DNA of 64,000 bases from Chitinophaga arvensicola (GTDB lineage: Bacteria > Bacteroidota > Bacteroidia > Chitinophagales > Chitinophagaceae), in NCBI RefSeq assembly GCF_900110835.1, contig NZ_FOJG01000002.1, forward strand, positions 2,508,421-2,572,420. The letters run 5' to 3'. Positions within the stretch are counted from its first letter, which is position 1; the number at the start of each line of letters is the position of its first letter. The position numbers and the translations under genes were made by a program. Shown piece by piece: positions 1 through 8,846 of this stretch. The notes beneath the pieces are model-generated. The model was not told where the DNA came from and searched no databases. It saw only the letters and a program-made list of their open reading frames with translations.

Positions 1-1
1 G

Positions 2-577
2 AACAGAGCCTCAGCCCTTGCAAACGCAGCAAAGGTAAGAGCCGATGCCGGCCGCCAGCGGGAAGCGGTTGCCAAAGGCAAAGGAATGCCCCTGGATACA
101 ACCGGAAAATCCATAGAAGCGGCTAAACGACAGAAAGAAGCAGCCGAAAGAGCCGCTGAAGGCGACAGACGTGCCAAAGAAGGTGCGGAAAGAGCGAAAG
201 ATGCGGAGAGAAGACAAAAAGAAGCTGCGGAGAGAGGCGCCGAAAGAGCGAAAGATATGGAAAGAAGACAAAAAGAAGCGGCTGAAAGAGCAGCAGAATC
301 CGAAAAACGTGTGAAAGAATCCATAGAACGCGCCAAAGAAAGCGCAGAAAGAGCCAAAGCAGCACAAACCGGCTATAAAGAAATGATCAGCCAGATGGCC
401 GCCGAAAAACTGCTTGACGCCAATAACTATAAACTGGAAAAAAACGACAACGGACTTTTCATCAATGGGGTAAAACAACCAGACAACATTGCCGGCAAGT
501 ATAGCAAATACCTGCAGGGCAAACAGATTACGATGACCAGCAATATGGAGACCCGTCGTACAGAGATAAAAAACTGA
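2..577 (+). CDS. Coiled-coil Ala/Glu/Lys/Arg-rich protein, 5'-truncated by window edge
   Basis: The reading frame is open from base 2, so the true start probably lies left of the window; the first internal ATG is at 86. Most of the visible part is a low-complexity helix of repeated K/R-E-A-A-E-R-A/G blocks (for example ERRQKEAAERGAERAKD), typical of a long charged coiled coil. The last ~70 residues form a non-repetitive tail. No catalytic motif or membrane segment is visible. It ends at TAA followed by a hairpin terminator. The family is not recognised; the heptad-like composition fits a structural or envelope-spanning protein, but that is inference. Confidence 0.75.
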   Translation, partial: NRASALANAAKVRADAGRQREAVAKGKGMPLDTTGKSIEAAKRQKEAAERAAEGDRRAKEGAERAKDAERRQKEAAERGAERAKDMERRQKEAAERAAESEKRVKESIERAKESAERAKAAQTGYKEMISQMAAEKLLDANNYKLEKNDNGLFINGVKQPDNIAGKYSKYLQGKQITMTSNMETRRTEIKN

Positions 578-608
578 TTTACTGTCATTCTATTGCAGAT
601 TACATCCG

Positions 609-643
609 TACCATTACCGTTCATACGGTAATGGTATTTTTTA
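609..643 (+). terminator. Rho-independent terminator after the coiled-coil gene
   Basis: A 12-bp perfect stem (609-620 with 625-636) closes a 4-base loop (TCAT). It is followed on the plus strand by a T-rich tract at 637-643. Confidence 0.8.
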
Positions 644-691
644 TTATAGGGGTTCACTTATCTTTAGGATAATAATTTAATGAGATAGTTT

Positions 692-1822
692 ATGAAAGCA
701 TTTTGTTTTACCCTTGCCATGTTTGCCGCTGTAGCGGCGAATGCACAGGAAAAGGGCATTACCATCAGCAACCTGGAAAACGGAAAAATCAACGCGGCCA
801 CACCGGTTAAAAACCAGGGCATGACAGGCACCTGCTGGTCTTTCTCCTCTACTTCTATGGTAGAATCGGAGTGTTTGCGTAAAGGACTGCCCGAACTGGA
901 CCTGTCCGAAATGTTTACCGCCCGCAATATCTATATAGAAAAAGCAAAAAACTATGTGCGCCGTCAGGGATTTGCCCGTTTTGATGAAGGCGGCCTCGCA
1001 CACGATGTGATCCACTCCATTGCTACCTATGGCATTGAGCCCGAAAGCGTTTACAGTGGCCTTAAAGGAAACGCCACCATTCATAACCATTCAGAAATGG
1101 TGGTGTCCATGAAAAAATACCTGGATAGCATCATTAAGGTATCTCCGGTACCAGACAACTGGGTTTCCCAGTTTACCGGTATACTCGATCAATACATGGG
1201 CGCTCCCCCGGCTACTTTTGAATACAATGGAAAAACCTATACGCCGCAAACCTTTGCTAAAGAAGTGGTAAAATTCAACGAAGACGATTACGTCTTCCTG
1301 ACTTCTTTCACTCACCACCCTTTTTACAAATCCTTTATACTGGAAGTACCGGACAACTTCTCCAACGGCGCCTACTATAACATACCACTGAAGGAACTGA
1401 CCAGTATCACGGAAACAGCTCTCCAAAAAGGCTATACGGTATTATGGGATGCCGATGTGAGCAATCATGGATTCGCCAGTAGCAAAGGCTTCGCCCTGTT
1501 CACCTCCCCGGATGCCGGCGCTAAAAAAGACAGCATAGATCCGGATATAACAGAAGCTGCATATACCCAGGATTCACGTCAAAAACTCTACGAGGAACTG
1601 ATTACACAGGATGATCACCTGATGCATATTACCGGGATTGAAAAATCACCAAAAGGTAAAACCTTCTTCCTGGTAAAAAATTCATGGGGTAAAAACTCCA
1701 GTCCGTTTGGCGGCTATATGAATGTATCGGAAGCTTATTTCGCTGTAAATACGATTACCATTGTAGTACCAAAAGCTGCACTGGATAAAACACTCCAAAA
1801 GAGATATACCAGCAACAACTAG
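692..1822 (+). CDS. Secreted C1-family cysteine peptidase (bleomycin hydrolase/aminopeptidase C type)
   Basis: The protein has 376 residues and a signal peptide ending near residue 18 (AANA/QE), so it is exported. The catalytic cysteine is Cys48 in the papain-fold motif GTCWSFS. The likely catalytic His309 (DDHLMHI) and Asn330 (VKNSWG) complete the C1 triad. Order and spacing match the C1B (bleomycin hydrolase-like) subfamily rather than classical papain. The ATG at 692 sits just after an AT-rich leader, with a TATCTTTA element at 659-666 resembling the Bacteroidota -7 box. It probably degrades peptides in the periplasm or outside the cell; the substrate cannot be read from sequence. It stands alone between a terminator and a hairpin. 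Confidence 0.88.
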   Translation: MKAFCFTLAMFAAVAANAQEKGITISNLENGKINAATPVKNQGMTGTCWSFSSTSMVESECLRKGLPELDLSEMFTARNIYIEKAKNYVRRQGFARFDEGGLAHDVIHSIATYGIEPESVYSGLKGNATIHNHSEMVVSMKKYLDSIIKVSPVPDNWVSQFTGILDQYMGAPPATFEYNGKTYTPQTFAKEVVKFNEDDYVFLTSFTHHPFYKSFILEVPDNFSNGAYYNIPLKELTSITETALQKGYTVLWDADVSNHGFASSKGFALFTSPDAGAKKDSIDPDITEAAYTQDSRQKLYEELITQDDHLMHITGIEKSPKGKTFFLVKNSWGKNSSPFGGYMNVSEAYFAVNTITIVVPKAALDKTLQKRYTSNN

Positions 1823-1891
1823 TGCGCGTACGCCCTTCATACTACGCATATATGGCGCCACACATTGCTGTCCATAAACATGCATGACAAA

Positions 1892-1951
1892 GCGCAAAGA
1901 AATTTTCACGGTTGTATTCAGTTGCGATTGCCCCGTAAAATTTCTTTGCGC
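1892..1951. repeat. Inverted repeat (hairpin) between convergent genes
   Basis: Two perfect 15-bp arms (1892-1906 and 1937-1951) are extended inside by a 4-bp pairing (1908-1911 with 1933-1936) after a one-base bulge, leaving a ~21-base loop. There is no T-run on either side, so it is not a classic terminator. It may be a transcription barrier between the C1 peptidase (plus) and acylphosphatase (minus), or a small foldback repeat. Confidence 0.7.
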
Positions 1952-2037
1952 CAGTTGTCTACCGGTCACGGATAACTTTTTGTCTGCGATTAATTGGCAT
2001 AGGTAAACGAGCACCTGCTGTTACCGGACCAGGGGAT

Positions 2038-2325
2038 TTATGAATAAAGGATAGTAAACCCTTTGATATGTTCTACCTCTCCGTCAGTGATCTCCACTTC
2101 CCTCACTGCCGCCATAGCTGGTCCCGACCTGCACCAGGCAATAAAATCTTCCATCTTTTCCGCTGTTCCCTCTGCCAGTATCCACACACTTCCATCCAGC
2201 AAATTTTTTACTTGTCCCTGTACCTGCATTGAATCGGCTACACGCTTTGCATTAGCTCTGAATCCTACTCCCTGCACACGGCCCTTCACAATGATTTCCT
2301 TGTGTACAATTGTCCTGGTTGCCAT
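2038..2325 (-). CDS. acyP: Acylphosphatase
   Basis: A 95-residue enzyme hydrolysing the carboxyl-phosphate bond of acyl phosphates, cytoplasmic. The family signature is intact: KGRVQGVGFR carries catalytic Arg23 and the KNLLDGSV segment carries Asn41, the canonical numbering for acylphosphatases when translation starts at the ATG at 2323-2325. A longer in-frame extension to 2388 exists, but it adds 21 residues unlike the family, so the shorter start is preferred. A promoter-like TATCTTTG lies about 90 bases upstream. Confidence 0.92.
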   Translation of the reverse strand: MATRTIVHKEIIVKGRVQGVGFRANAKRVADSMQVQGQVKNLLDGSVWILAEGTAEKMEDFIAWCRSGPAMAAVREVEITDGEVEHIKGFTILYS

Positions 2326-2771
2326 AAATTTATAACGATTTACCCCGTAATGGTCTTCTTCGGATGGGGTTATACCACATGAATACAAGACACACTAAAG
2401 AACTTACTAAATTTCCGTCAAAGATACAAACAACCAGAAAACTAATTACAAATCTGCCGCCTTCAAGGCATACTGATCGGGAAGAATTGGTAAAACAAAC
2501 AACTATCTGAACCAGGATTTACCGGATTAAGGACCCGCAGCACCAACGAAAGGGTGTACCGACGGATTCAATAACTATTGCGCTTAACAGACAACTGCTA
2601 AATAACTGAAAAGCAGCAACAGCAACAGTATGAAAGGATGGTTAACTTGGGGGAAACAAACACCGATGAAAATGGATATAGAGGGATAACAAATTATTTT
2701 ATCCGTCTCTCCTTCACCGATCCTGCGAATCTACCATCCGGCAATTCCTGAATCAGACAATATCTGACAGC
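2326..2771. other. Intergenic region, no gene seen
   Basis: 446 bases between the acylphosphatase start and the 2H phosphoesterase stop. Apart from the acylphosphatase promoter near 2419 I see no coding sequence, strong hairpin or repeat. Confidence 0.6.
2419..2452 (-). promoter_or_regulatory. Bacteroidota-type promoter for acylphosphatase
   Basis: On the minus strand TATCTTTG (2419-2426) matches the -7 consensus TAnnTTTG. A TTTG at 2449-2452 lies 22 bases further upstream as a possible -33 element. It would give a leader of about 85-90 bases. Confidence 0.5.
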
Positions 2772-3371
2772 TTATGCAGCCGCGTAATTAAATAAGGAGC
2801 CAACCATATGTTCAATGTCTCCAAAAACAAAATCTTTCACACGTTCGTACTTACCTCCACCCGCTGGTCGCTTCAACAGGCTGAAACAATGACAATTAAA
2901 GCTGCGTACAAAAATCTGCTGCGCCAGTAACGGCATGATCATATTCACCTCCGCATCCTGCAATCCCCTCGCCAGCATAATATGCGGCTTGAATGACTGT
3001 GGCTTTAACTCAAATGTCTGCATAATACTCCGGTGCAGATCCATCAAAGGCTTGGGATTCGCCACGTTGATGAATACACTGTTATGGCCATCTGCATGCC
3101 GCAAAGCATCGATCTTTGCCGTATAAATGGCAAATCCGGCCTGCTTGCGCGCTACCTCTTCCAGCATATTGATAAAATCGTTCTGAAAGCGCTCAGGAAA
3201 AGCCGACCTGAAAAGGGCCACATGAACCGGCGCAGCAGACATCAACGTATCATTTAATTCAGTTGCTACGAACTGACGGATACGGGTCACATCCTTCGCC
3301 ACAAGGGCATCCGGCTGAACCACCACTAAATAATCAAATACCTCTTCCGAAATTTCATAATTCGTATTCAT
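2772..3371 (-). CDS. 2'-5' RNA ligase-like (2H phosphoesterase) protein
   Basis: A 199-residue cytoplasmic protein with two histidine motifs about 80 residues apart, HVAL (His50) and HIML (His130), in the beta-strand context of the 2H phosphoesterase/2'-5' RNA ligase superfamily. Canonical members have HxT/S at both positions; here the third position is Ala and Met, so activity may be altered. Family members act on 2'-5' or cyclic phosphodiester bonds of RNA or nucleotides. No operon partner is evident: tpiA starts 130 bases before the terminator-flanked gap. The substrate is unknown. Confidence 0.65.
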   Translation of the reverse strand: MNTNYEISEEVFDYLVVVQPDALVAKDVTRIRQFVATELNDTLMSAAPVHVALFRSAFPERFQNDFINMLEEVARKQAGFAIYTAKIDALRHADGHNSVFINVANPKPLMDLHRSIMQTFELKPQSFKPHIMLARGLQDAEVNMIMPLLAQQIFVRSFNCHCFSLLKRPAGGGKYERVKDFVFGDIEHMVGSLFNYAAA

Positions 3372-3460
3372 AACCTGATATTTTAATTCTTCCTGTTAGA
3401 ATGACAATACGAATATACAACCTTTTTATTGAAATACTAATTTTTTTAGCATTTTTTACT

Positions 3461-3491
3461 AAAAAAATACGCAGTTGTCATAACTGCGTAT
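3461..3491 (-). terminator. Terminator of tpiA
   Basis: A 10-bp perfect stem (3467-3476 with 3482-3491) and 5-base loop, read on the minus strand into a run of seven T (3467-3461). It lies 11 bases beyond the tpiA stop codon. Confidence 0.85.
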
Positions 3492-3502
3492 CCTTCAATT
3501 AT

Positions 3503-4264
3503 TTAAGCCAGCTTCTCAATGATAGCTACAAAATCAGCAGCTACCAGTGATGCTCCACCAATCAAACCACCATCTACATCCGCATTGGCAAACAGTTCTG
3601 CAGCATTACCCGGCTTCGCGCTGCCACCATATAAAATGGAAGTATGCAACGCCGCTTCCCTGCCAAATTTATTAGCAATCTGCGAACGGATAAACGCATG
3701 CATATCCTGCGCCTGCGCCGCACTCGCAGTTAATCCCGTACCAATCGCCCAGATCGGCTCATAGGCAATCACTACATTTTTCAACTGCTCTTCCGTCAGA
3801 TGATATAAGCTTTCCTCTAGTTGCTTCGCTACATAAGCATTCTGCGTTTCTGCCTGCCTGATTTCCAGTGGCTCACCGCAACAGAAAATTGGCTTCAAAC
3901 CAGCCGCCAGTACCAGATCTATCTTCTTTGCCAGCATCGCATTGCTTTCCTGGAAATATTCCCTTCTTTCAGAGTGACCCAGAATAACATAATCCACGCC
4001 TATTGATTGCAGCATCTCTGCAGATACCTCACCGGTATATGCGCCGGATTTTTCGCTGTAACAGTTCTGTGCCGCTACAAAATAACCAGGATAGCTTTTC
4101 AGCAACGACTTTGCCTTCTGTAAATAAGGAAACGGCGTAGCTACAATCACTTCCTGTCCTTCTTTCAGTTTCAGTCCTGCCTGCAGGATATCGTTGATCA
4201 GCTGCTCGCCCTGTGCCAGCGTAAGGTTCATTTTCCAGTTACCTGCAACAATTTTCTTTCTCAT
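3503..4264 (-). CDS. tpiA: Triosephosphate isomerase
   Basis: A 253-residue glycolytic enzyme interconverting dihydroxyacetone phosphate and glyceraldehyde 3-phosphate, usual family length. The active site is complete: Lys11 (NWKMN), His97 (ILGHSERR) and Glu169 (AYEPIWAIGTG), with the phosphate-binding loop near the C terminus (GGSAKPGNA, then GGLIGGASL). It lies 9 bases downstream of the GlmU-like gene on the same strand, so the two are probably cotranscribed, ending at the hairpin near 3467. Confidence 0.98.
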   Translation of the reverse strand: MRKKIVAGNWKMNLTLAQGEQLINDILQAGLKLKEGQEVIVATPFPYLQKAKSLLKSYPGYFVAAQNCYSEKSGAYTGEVSAEMLQSIGVDYVILGHSERREYFQESNAMLAKKIDLVLAAGLKPIFCCGEPLEIRQAETQNAYVAKQLEESLYHLTEEQLKNVVIAYEPIWAIGTGLTASAAQAQDMHAFIRSQIANKFGREAALHTSILYGGSAKPGNAAELFANADVDGGLIGGASLVAADFVAIIEKLA

Positions 4265-4273
4265 ACTGTGATA

Positions 4274-5449
4274 TTAAGTTTTAAGGTCTTTCTGATTTAT
4301 AAATGCATATACTGCTTCCAGTATCATTTGATCCTTTTCCGTGAGTTGCTTCCCCTTCAGTGCCATCCAGTTACCTGCATCCCGGAGCGCTTCCACCAAC
4401 CTGTATTGCCCGCTATCCCAACTGAAGGAAGGCACAAATTTGGGCGGAAAATGCCCCCCGAATACATTACAGGATACGCCTATCACGGTACCGGTGTTCA
4501 ACATCGTATTAATGCCGCAACGACTGTAATCTCCCATCATCACCCCACATTTCTTTCCCGCAGACATAGCCTCTCCACTGGCTTCCATCCACACTTTCAC
4601 GTCCGACACATTATTTTTCAGATTGGAACACGAGGTATTTGCCCCCAGATTACACCATTCCCCTATCACTGCATCTCCCAGATACCCGTCATGCCCTTTA
4701 TTGGAATACCCAAAGAGCACACTGTTCTTTATTTCCCCGCCAACCGTACAGTAAGGCCCCAATGTTGTAGCCCCATATACTTTCGTACCCATCTTCAATA
4801 CCGCTCCCTCGTTCATCGCAAAAGGCCCCCTGATCAGGCTACCTTCCATGACCTGCGCATTTTTCCCGATATAAATAGGGCCCGTACTGGCATTCAGTAC
4901 ACTGCACTCTATCTTTGCGCCGGGTTCCACGAAAATATCCGTATGATTGATCTGTTGATTGGTGTGTGATAACAGCGCAGAGGTTTTCCCCGCTGTAAGC
5001 AGCTGAAAATCTGCCCTGATTGCCTGGTCGTTGAGCGCAAAGATATCCCATGGCTTATAAATTCCCAGTACTTCCCCGGGATAATTTTTCCGGTCACCGG
5101 CAGAGAACAATGGTACATCCGCTCCCAGCACCGCTTTGGCCAACAACTCATTATTCTTATACAACTCCTGGTCCGGCGCCAGATCAAGGATAGCTGCCAC
5201 CAGCCCCGCATCAGGCAGGATATGTCCGCTCAGTAAAACAGTAACAGACTGGCTGTCTTTATGCAGCAAGGGAAATTTTGCCTGCAGATGCGGTACGGTG
5301 AAATGACTGATACCTGTACCCAGCCAGTGTTCCCATTTCTCCTGTATGGTAAGTATCCCTACTCTGCAGGCAGCAATGGGTCTTGTATGTGTAAAGGGGT
5401 ATAACAGTTCACGTACGGGCGTGTCAAAAAGAATATAATTACGCTCCAT
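4274..5449 (-). CDS. GlmU-family protein with left-handed beta-helix (putative sugar nucleotidyltransferase)
   Basis: 391 residues. The C-terminal half has hexapeptide-repeat character (IGKNAQVMEGSLIRGP, LGPYCTVGGEIKNSV, IGEWCNLGANTSCSN), typical of left-handed beta-helix acyltransferases. The N-terminal half resembles the shortened nucleotidyltransferase-like domain of Bacteroidota GlmU-family proteins and lacks an obvious GxGTRM pyrophosphorylase signature. It may act on amino-sugar phosphates in envelope precursor synthesis, but the reaction is not established. It sits directly before tpiA in a two-gene operon. Confidence 0.75.
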   Translation of the reverse strand: MERNYILFDTPVRELLYPFTHTRPIAACRVGILTIQEKWEHWLGTGISHFTVPHLQAKFPLLHKDSQSVTVLLSGHILPDAGLVAAILDLAPDQELYKNNELLAKAVLGADVPLFSAGDRKNYPGEVLGIYKPWDIFALNDQAIRADFQLLTAGKTSALLSHTNQQINHTDIFVEPGAKIECSVLNASTGPIYIGKNAQVMEGSLIRGPFAMNEGAVLKMGTKVYGATTLGPYCTVGGEIKNSVLFGYSNKGHDGYLGDAVIGEWCNLGANTSCSNLKNNVSDVKVWMEASGEAMSAGKKCGVMMGDYSRCGINTMLNTGTVIGVSCNVFGGHFPPKFVPSFSWDSGQYRLVEALRDAGNWMALKGKQLTEKDQMILEAVYAFINQKDLKT

Positions 5450-5464
5450 AAGGGGCTAAAATAA

Positions 5465-5494
5465 AAAATCCCATCGATAAGCCGATGGGATTTT
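5465..5494 (-). terminator. Terminator of rpmE2
   Basis: A 12-bp perfect stem (5465-5476 with 5483-5494) with a 6-base loop; on the minus strand it runs into further T residues (5464-5463). It lies between rpmE2 and the GlmU-like gene and is A/T-flanked on both sides. Confidence 0.85.
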
Positions 5495-5518
5495 CCTAAA
5501 AAATATTTTACTTAGAAA

Positions 5519-5770
5519 CTAAGCTTTCTTAGCGTAGCGCTTGTTGAATTTATCAATACGTCCTGCAGTATCCACCAACACGTTCTTACCAGTATAAAAA
5601 GGGTGAGAAGTATTGGAAATTTCCAACTTAATCAACGGATACTCATTACCGTCTTCCCACTTTGCAGTTTCTTTGGAAGGTGCGGTAGAGCGGCTTAAAA
5701 AGCTCTCGCCGTTTGACATATCTTTAAATATCACAAATCTGTAACTTTCTGGATGGATTCCCTGTTTCAT
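5519..5770 (-). CDS. rpmE2: 50S ribosomal protein L31, type B
   Basis: An 83-residue ribosomal protein starting MKQGIHPESYRFVIFKD and ending in the basic FNKRYAKKA. It lacks the CxxC zinc pair of type-A L31 (no cysteine at all), which places it in the zinc-independent type-B group. In many bacteria the two types are swapped according to zinc supply; here no Zur-like site is apparent. Single gene with its own hairpin terminator. Confidence 0.96.
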   Translation of the reverse strand: MKQGIHPESYRFVIFKDMSNGESFLSRSTAPSKETAKWEDGNEYPLIKLEISNTSHPFYTGKNVLVDTAGRIDKFNKRYAKKA

Positions 5771-5844
5771 ATCAAAATTATTGTAAATACAGGGTGCAAA
5801 GTTAACTAATTTTCTTAAACACCCAAAGATTATTCGTAAAAAAA

Positions 5845-6336
5845 TCAGGATTTCATATTAATGTACTGCAAAGGAATACCCAGGTTAGCTTCCTTGGCCT
5901 TCTGGATAACTTCCTGCAAGTCATCAATTTTCTTCCCTGTTACCCGTACAATATCGTCCATAATCGCGGCCTGTACCTTTAAACCGGCATCCTTGATCAT
6001 TTTCACTATCTTCTTGGCATCTTCCTGCTTAATACCATTACGCACCGGTATCTCCTTCTTAAATACCTTACCACTCTGGTATGGCTCCTTACTCAGATCG
6101 TAAATAGAAGCATCCAGCCCCTGGCGCATGGTTCTGCTCACCAGCACATCCAGCACCTGACCCAGCTTCATATCACTGTCTACTTCTATATTCAGCACCA
6201 GTTCTTTCTTATTCAGTTCAATCTCCACATGTGAACCCTTGAAATCAAACCTGTTGGTGATTTCCTTCTTCACCGTGTTAATCGCATTATCCAGTGTCTG
6301 TAAATCTACTTTGCTAACAATATCAAAGGACGGCAT
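5845..6336 (-). CDS. YajQ family nucleotide/cyclic-di-GMP-binding protein
   Basis: A 163-residue cytoplasmic protein with the full YajQ signature: start MPSFDIVSKVD, central RFDFKGSHVEIEL and C-terminal LGIPLQYINMKS. Family members bind nucleic acid or nucleotides, and some bind cyclic-di-GMP; the role in Bacteroidota is not settled. Monocistronic by position, upstream of rpmE2 with 74 bases between. Confidence 0.93.
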   Translation of the reverse strand: MPSFDIVSKVDLQTLDNAINTVKKEITNRFDFKGSHVEIELNKKELVLNIEVDSDMKLGQVLDVLVSRTMRQGLDASIYDLSKEPYQSGKVFKKEIPVRNGIKQEDAKKIVKMIKDAGLKVQAAIMDDIVRVTGKKIDDLQEVIQKAKEANLGIPLQYINMKS

Positions 6337-6374
6337 AACTAAAAATTTTATATTCGAACGACAAATATAAAAAA

Positions 6375-6400
6375 GAAAAAGCAGGTAGAGAACTACCTGC
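6375..6400 (-). terminator. Terminator of the sigma/DUF4097/DUF2807 operon
   Basis: An 8-bp GC-containing stem (6381-6388 with 6393-6400), 4-base loop, followed on the minus strand by a T-rich tract (6380-6370). It lies 29 bases beyond the DUF2807 stop. Confidence 0.8.
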
Positions 6401-6429
6401 CCGTTATATACTCTAAATCTAACTTGTTA

Positions 6430-7185
6430 TTATATCTTGCTGATCTTACCCATGCCGGAAACTGACTGGGTAATACTCGGTTCTCCTTTATATTTAACCC
6501 TTCCCATACCGGATATACCAATATCCAGTTTCTTCTGCACAAACACATCTGCTTTACCGGTACCGGAAATTCCAATCTTGGCATCGCCTGTGGCCAGATC
6601 CAGTGCCGAAATATCAGCAGAACCAGAAATTCCGTAATCCGCTTTCTCGGTACTTCCCTTCAGCGTGATGTTGCTCGCACCGGACACACCCACTTTCAAT
6701 TCTTTGGTATGGATGTCCAGGGTTGCATCTGCTGCACCACTGAACCGCAGCTGGATACGGTCGCTGTTCAGCGTACCCTTGCTGGTAAAACCGCCCGCTC
6801 CGCTGGCCGACAGCTTATCTACCTGCTTCAGCGTGATATATACCCTGATTTCTCTGGTAGGCTGAATATTATACCCCTTCTTGGAATGGATACTCAGTTC
6901 GCCTCCGGCAATATCTGTCAGGATATAAGGCAACAGGTTATCTTCTGCCTCTATCCGGATACTGTGGGTACTTCCCTGTTCAATTATCACTTTATACACC
7001 CCGGAAGTACTGATATCGGTAAAGGCAGTCGCCGGACGTGATTCTTCTTTTACATTCCCGTTACCCCGGATTCTTTCTTCGTTAAAAGAAAAAGCATATT
7101 TACCGATATGCGAGAAGGACACCAATACCGTTGCTGCCATTAATAAAGGCAATGCGACTAACAAATAAATGGCAATTCGTTTCAT
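6430..7185 (-). CDS. DUF2807 (putative auto-transporter adhesin head GIN domain) protein
   Basis: 251 residues with an N-terminal hydrophobic segment (about residues 4-25), a signal peptide or anchor. The rest is Gly/Ser-rich short beta repeats (LSASGAGGFTSKG, LRFSGAADATLDI, GISGSADISAL, GISGTGKADVFV, GISGMGRVKYKG), the beta-helical pattern of DUF2807. An envelope location is likely; function is unknown. It is the last gene of the ECF operon, 37 bases after the DUF4097-type gene, so it is probably under the same sigma factor. It ends before a hairpin terminator. Confidence 0.85.
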   Translation of the reverse strand: MKRIAIYLLVALPLLMAATVLVSFSHIGKYAFSFNEERIRGNGNVKEESRPATAFTDISTSGVYKVIIEQGSTHSIRIEAEDNLLPYILTDIAGGELSIHSKKGYNIQPTREIRVYITLKQVDKLSASGAGGFTSKGTLNSDRIQLRFSGAADATLDIHTKELKVGVSGASNITLKGSTEKADYGISGSADISALDLATGDAKIGISGTGKADVFVQKKLDIGISGMGRVKYKGEPSITQSVSGMGKISKI

Positions 7186-7222
7186 AGTTGTATGTTAAAA
7201 AAGGTTTTAGAATGGCGGCTGA

Positions 7223-8305
7223 TTAATAACTTCCCATTTTCACATCGGTGTTGGTACCCCGTACTTTTATATAGGGAGATGATTCACTACCGGTGACTGT
7301 CTGTGCAGAGTAACGAAGTGTCGAACCCTTCTCCTGGGAACTGACATTTTTCAGCTCCAAATGGCCGGCATTCATGTCGCCGTTCACCAGGTTAACTTCT
7401 ATCAACAAAGGTTGCTTTGGTGCAAAACTTATATTCAGATCGGAATACGTAAGCAGTAAATCTGCCTGCTTAAAACCTGTTCCCACTTTCTCTATTTTCA
7501 CATCGCCATAAGTCATATTCAGATCCACAGATTGCTGTAATTCCTTTATGCGCACATCGGAATAAGTTCCCCTGCCAGACACCGCGCCCACTGCATCAAT
7601 TTTATAATCATCATAGTTCGACGATATCTTCAGGCTACCCAACCGGCTGAAACCATATTCACTGTAATTTGAAGTAGCATCCAGCGATTCCAGTTGCTCT
7701 CCGCGAATGGTGGAGTAATTGCCTCTTACGGTCACTTTACCGGCCTTTCCGATCTTTCCTTTATCACAGTAATTGATTCTGAAACTGAGTTGCTGCGCCT
7801 CACGGATATCAAAGGTGCAATAGTTCATATCCAGTGTTACAGGAAAAGAAAACTTGTCAGCGATCACATCCCCGAACTGATTGGTTACCTGCAGATCCTG
7901 CAGGCTTTGCGGGATATAGATATCGTAGTCAATGTTTACGTAATCCTTGGAATCCATCTTGCCGCCCCAGGAAAACCAACCGGAGCTATTCTTCGACGGG
8001 CTATAGATAGAGTTGAACGATACTGTGCCTCCACTCTGGTTGGTATTGATATCCACCAGTTCTGCAATGGCTTTGGCCTGCTCATCACTCTTTCCGAAAC
8101 CGGTAATGGTAATAGTGGCCTTGATCTCATTCTTATTCCAGGCGTGAAAAATGATCTTGCCGTATTTGTTGGAAAGGGTCAGTCTGGCATTATCATTTAC
8201 CTTGAACTCCTTTACAACCGTTTTCTTGTAAACCGTTGCGCCCTCGTGAGCGGCTGCCAATAGCGGCATCAGCAGAAATAACAGGCATTTAAATCTCAGC
8301 TTCAT
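7223..8305 (-). CDS. DUF4097-like beta-helical exported protein
   Basis: 360 residues with a signal peptide (about residues 1-19, LLAAAHEGA). Repeated short beta-strand units such as KIGKAGKVTVRGNYS, SLDATSNYSEYGFS and DLNMTYGDVKIEKVG give a DUF4097-type right-handed helix. It is expected in the periplasm or outer envelope. Its start overlaps the end of the anti-sigma gene by 17 bases, showing translational coupling in the ECF operon. It and the following DUF2807 protein share the repetitive beta architecture and may work together; that is inference. Confidence 0.78.
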   Translation of the reverse strand: MKLRFKCLLFLLMPLLAAAHEGATVYKKTVVKEFKVNDNARLTLSNKYGKIIFHAWNKNEIKATITITGFGKSDEQAKAIAELVDINTNQSGGTVSFNSIYSPSKNSSGWFSWGGKMDSKDYVNIDYDIYIPQSLQDLQVTNQFGDVIADKFSFPVTLDMNYCTFDIREAQQLSFRINYCDKGKIGKAGKVTVRGNYSTIRGEQLESLDATSNYSEYGFSRLGSLKISSNYDDYKIDAVGAVSGRGTYSDVRIKELQQSVDLNMTYGDVKIEKVGTGFKQADLLLTYSDLNISFAPKQPLLIEVNLVNGDMNAGHLELKNVSSQEKGSTLRYSAQTVTGSESSPYIKVRGTNTDVKMGSY

Positions 8306-8846
8306 AATGTTTTTTTGTGTTACCGGGAGCTACATGCTTCTGCTGTAACTCTTCCAGAATTTTATCCAACAGGTCCAGCTTCAGCTGGTAATAGCGCACC
8401 ATGGCGGCGCGGATTCTTTCATTGCCCGGATTATTTTTTAATTCTCTCTCCAGTGCTTTATAAGTATCGTTGCGAAGCGCCAATTCTTTACGGGCAGTGC
8501 TATCCAGCCCCAGTGCGGCATCCGGATAAGCATTAATCTGCTGTAGTTTTTCGTTGATGCGTGTGGTATAGTATACACCCGCTTCCTGTATATCCGGCGC
8601 TATTACAGCCAGTTCCTGCTGCTGATGCTCCCGGTGCCTGGTGAAGTAGAACAATGCCGCTGCATTGGCCATCAACACCACTATCACGGCTGCTTTAAAC
8701 CAGTTTTTCTGTAAAAGGGAAACCACCTTTCCTTTGCGCCCGACCGTCAGTTCCTGCTCCAGCGCATCCCACACCCTCGGTGAAGGCCCCTTTTCCTCAA
8801 ATTCCTCCCGGTGCTGACGGATAAAACTTTCAAAATTGTCTGGCAT
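8289..8846 (-). CDS. Putative anti-sigma factor, single-pass membrane protein
   Basis: 185 residues: a cytosolic N-terminal ~50 residues (FESFIRQHREEFEEKGPS), one transmembrane helix at about residues 51-68 (AAVIVVLMANAAALFYF), then a periplasmic helical domain rich in Glu/Gln/Leu. No enzyme motif is seen. Its start overlaps the sigma factor stop by one base, the standard arrangement of an ECF sigma and its membrane anti-sigma in Bacteroidota. It lacks a recognisable FecR domain, so the assignment rests on topology and position. Confidence 0.7.
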   Translation of the reverse strand: MPDNFESFIRQHREEFEEKGPSPRVWDALEQELTVGRKGKVVSLLQKNWFKAAVIVVLMANAAALFYFTRHREHQQQELAVIAPDIQEAGVYYTTRINEKLQQINAYPDAALGLDSTARKELALRNDTYKALERELKNNPGNERIRAAMVRYYQLKLDLLDKILEELQQKHVAPGNTKKHYEAEI

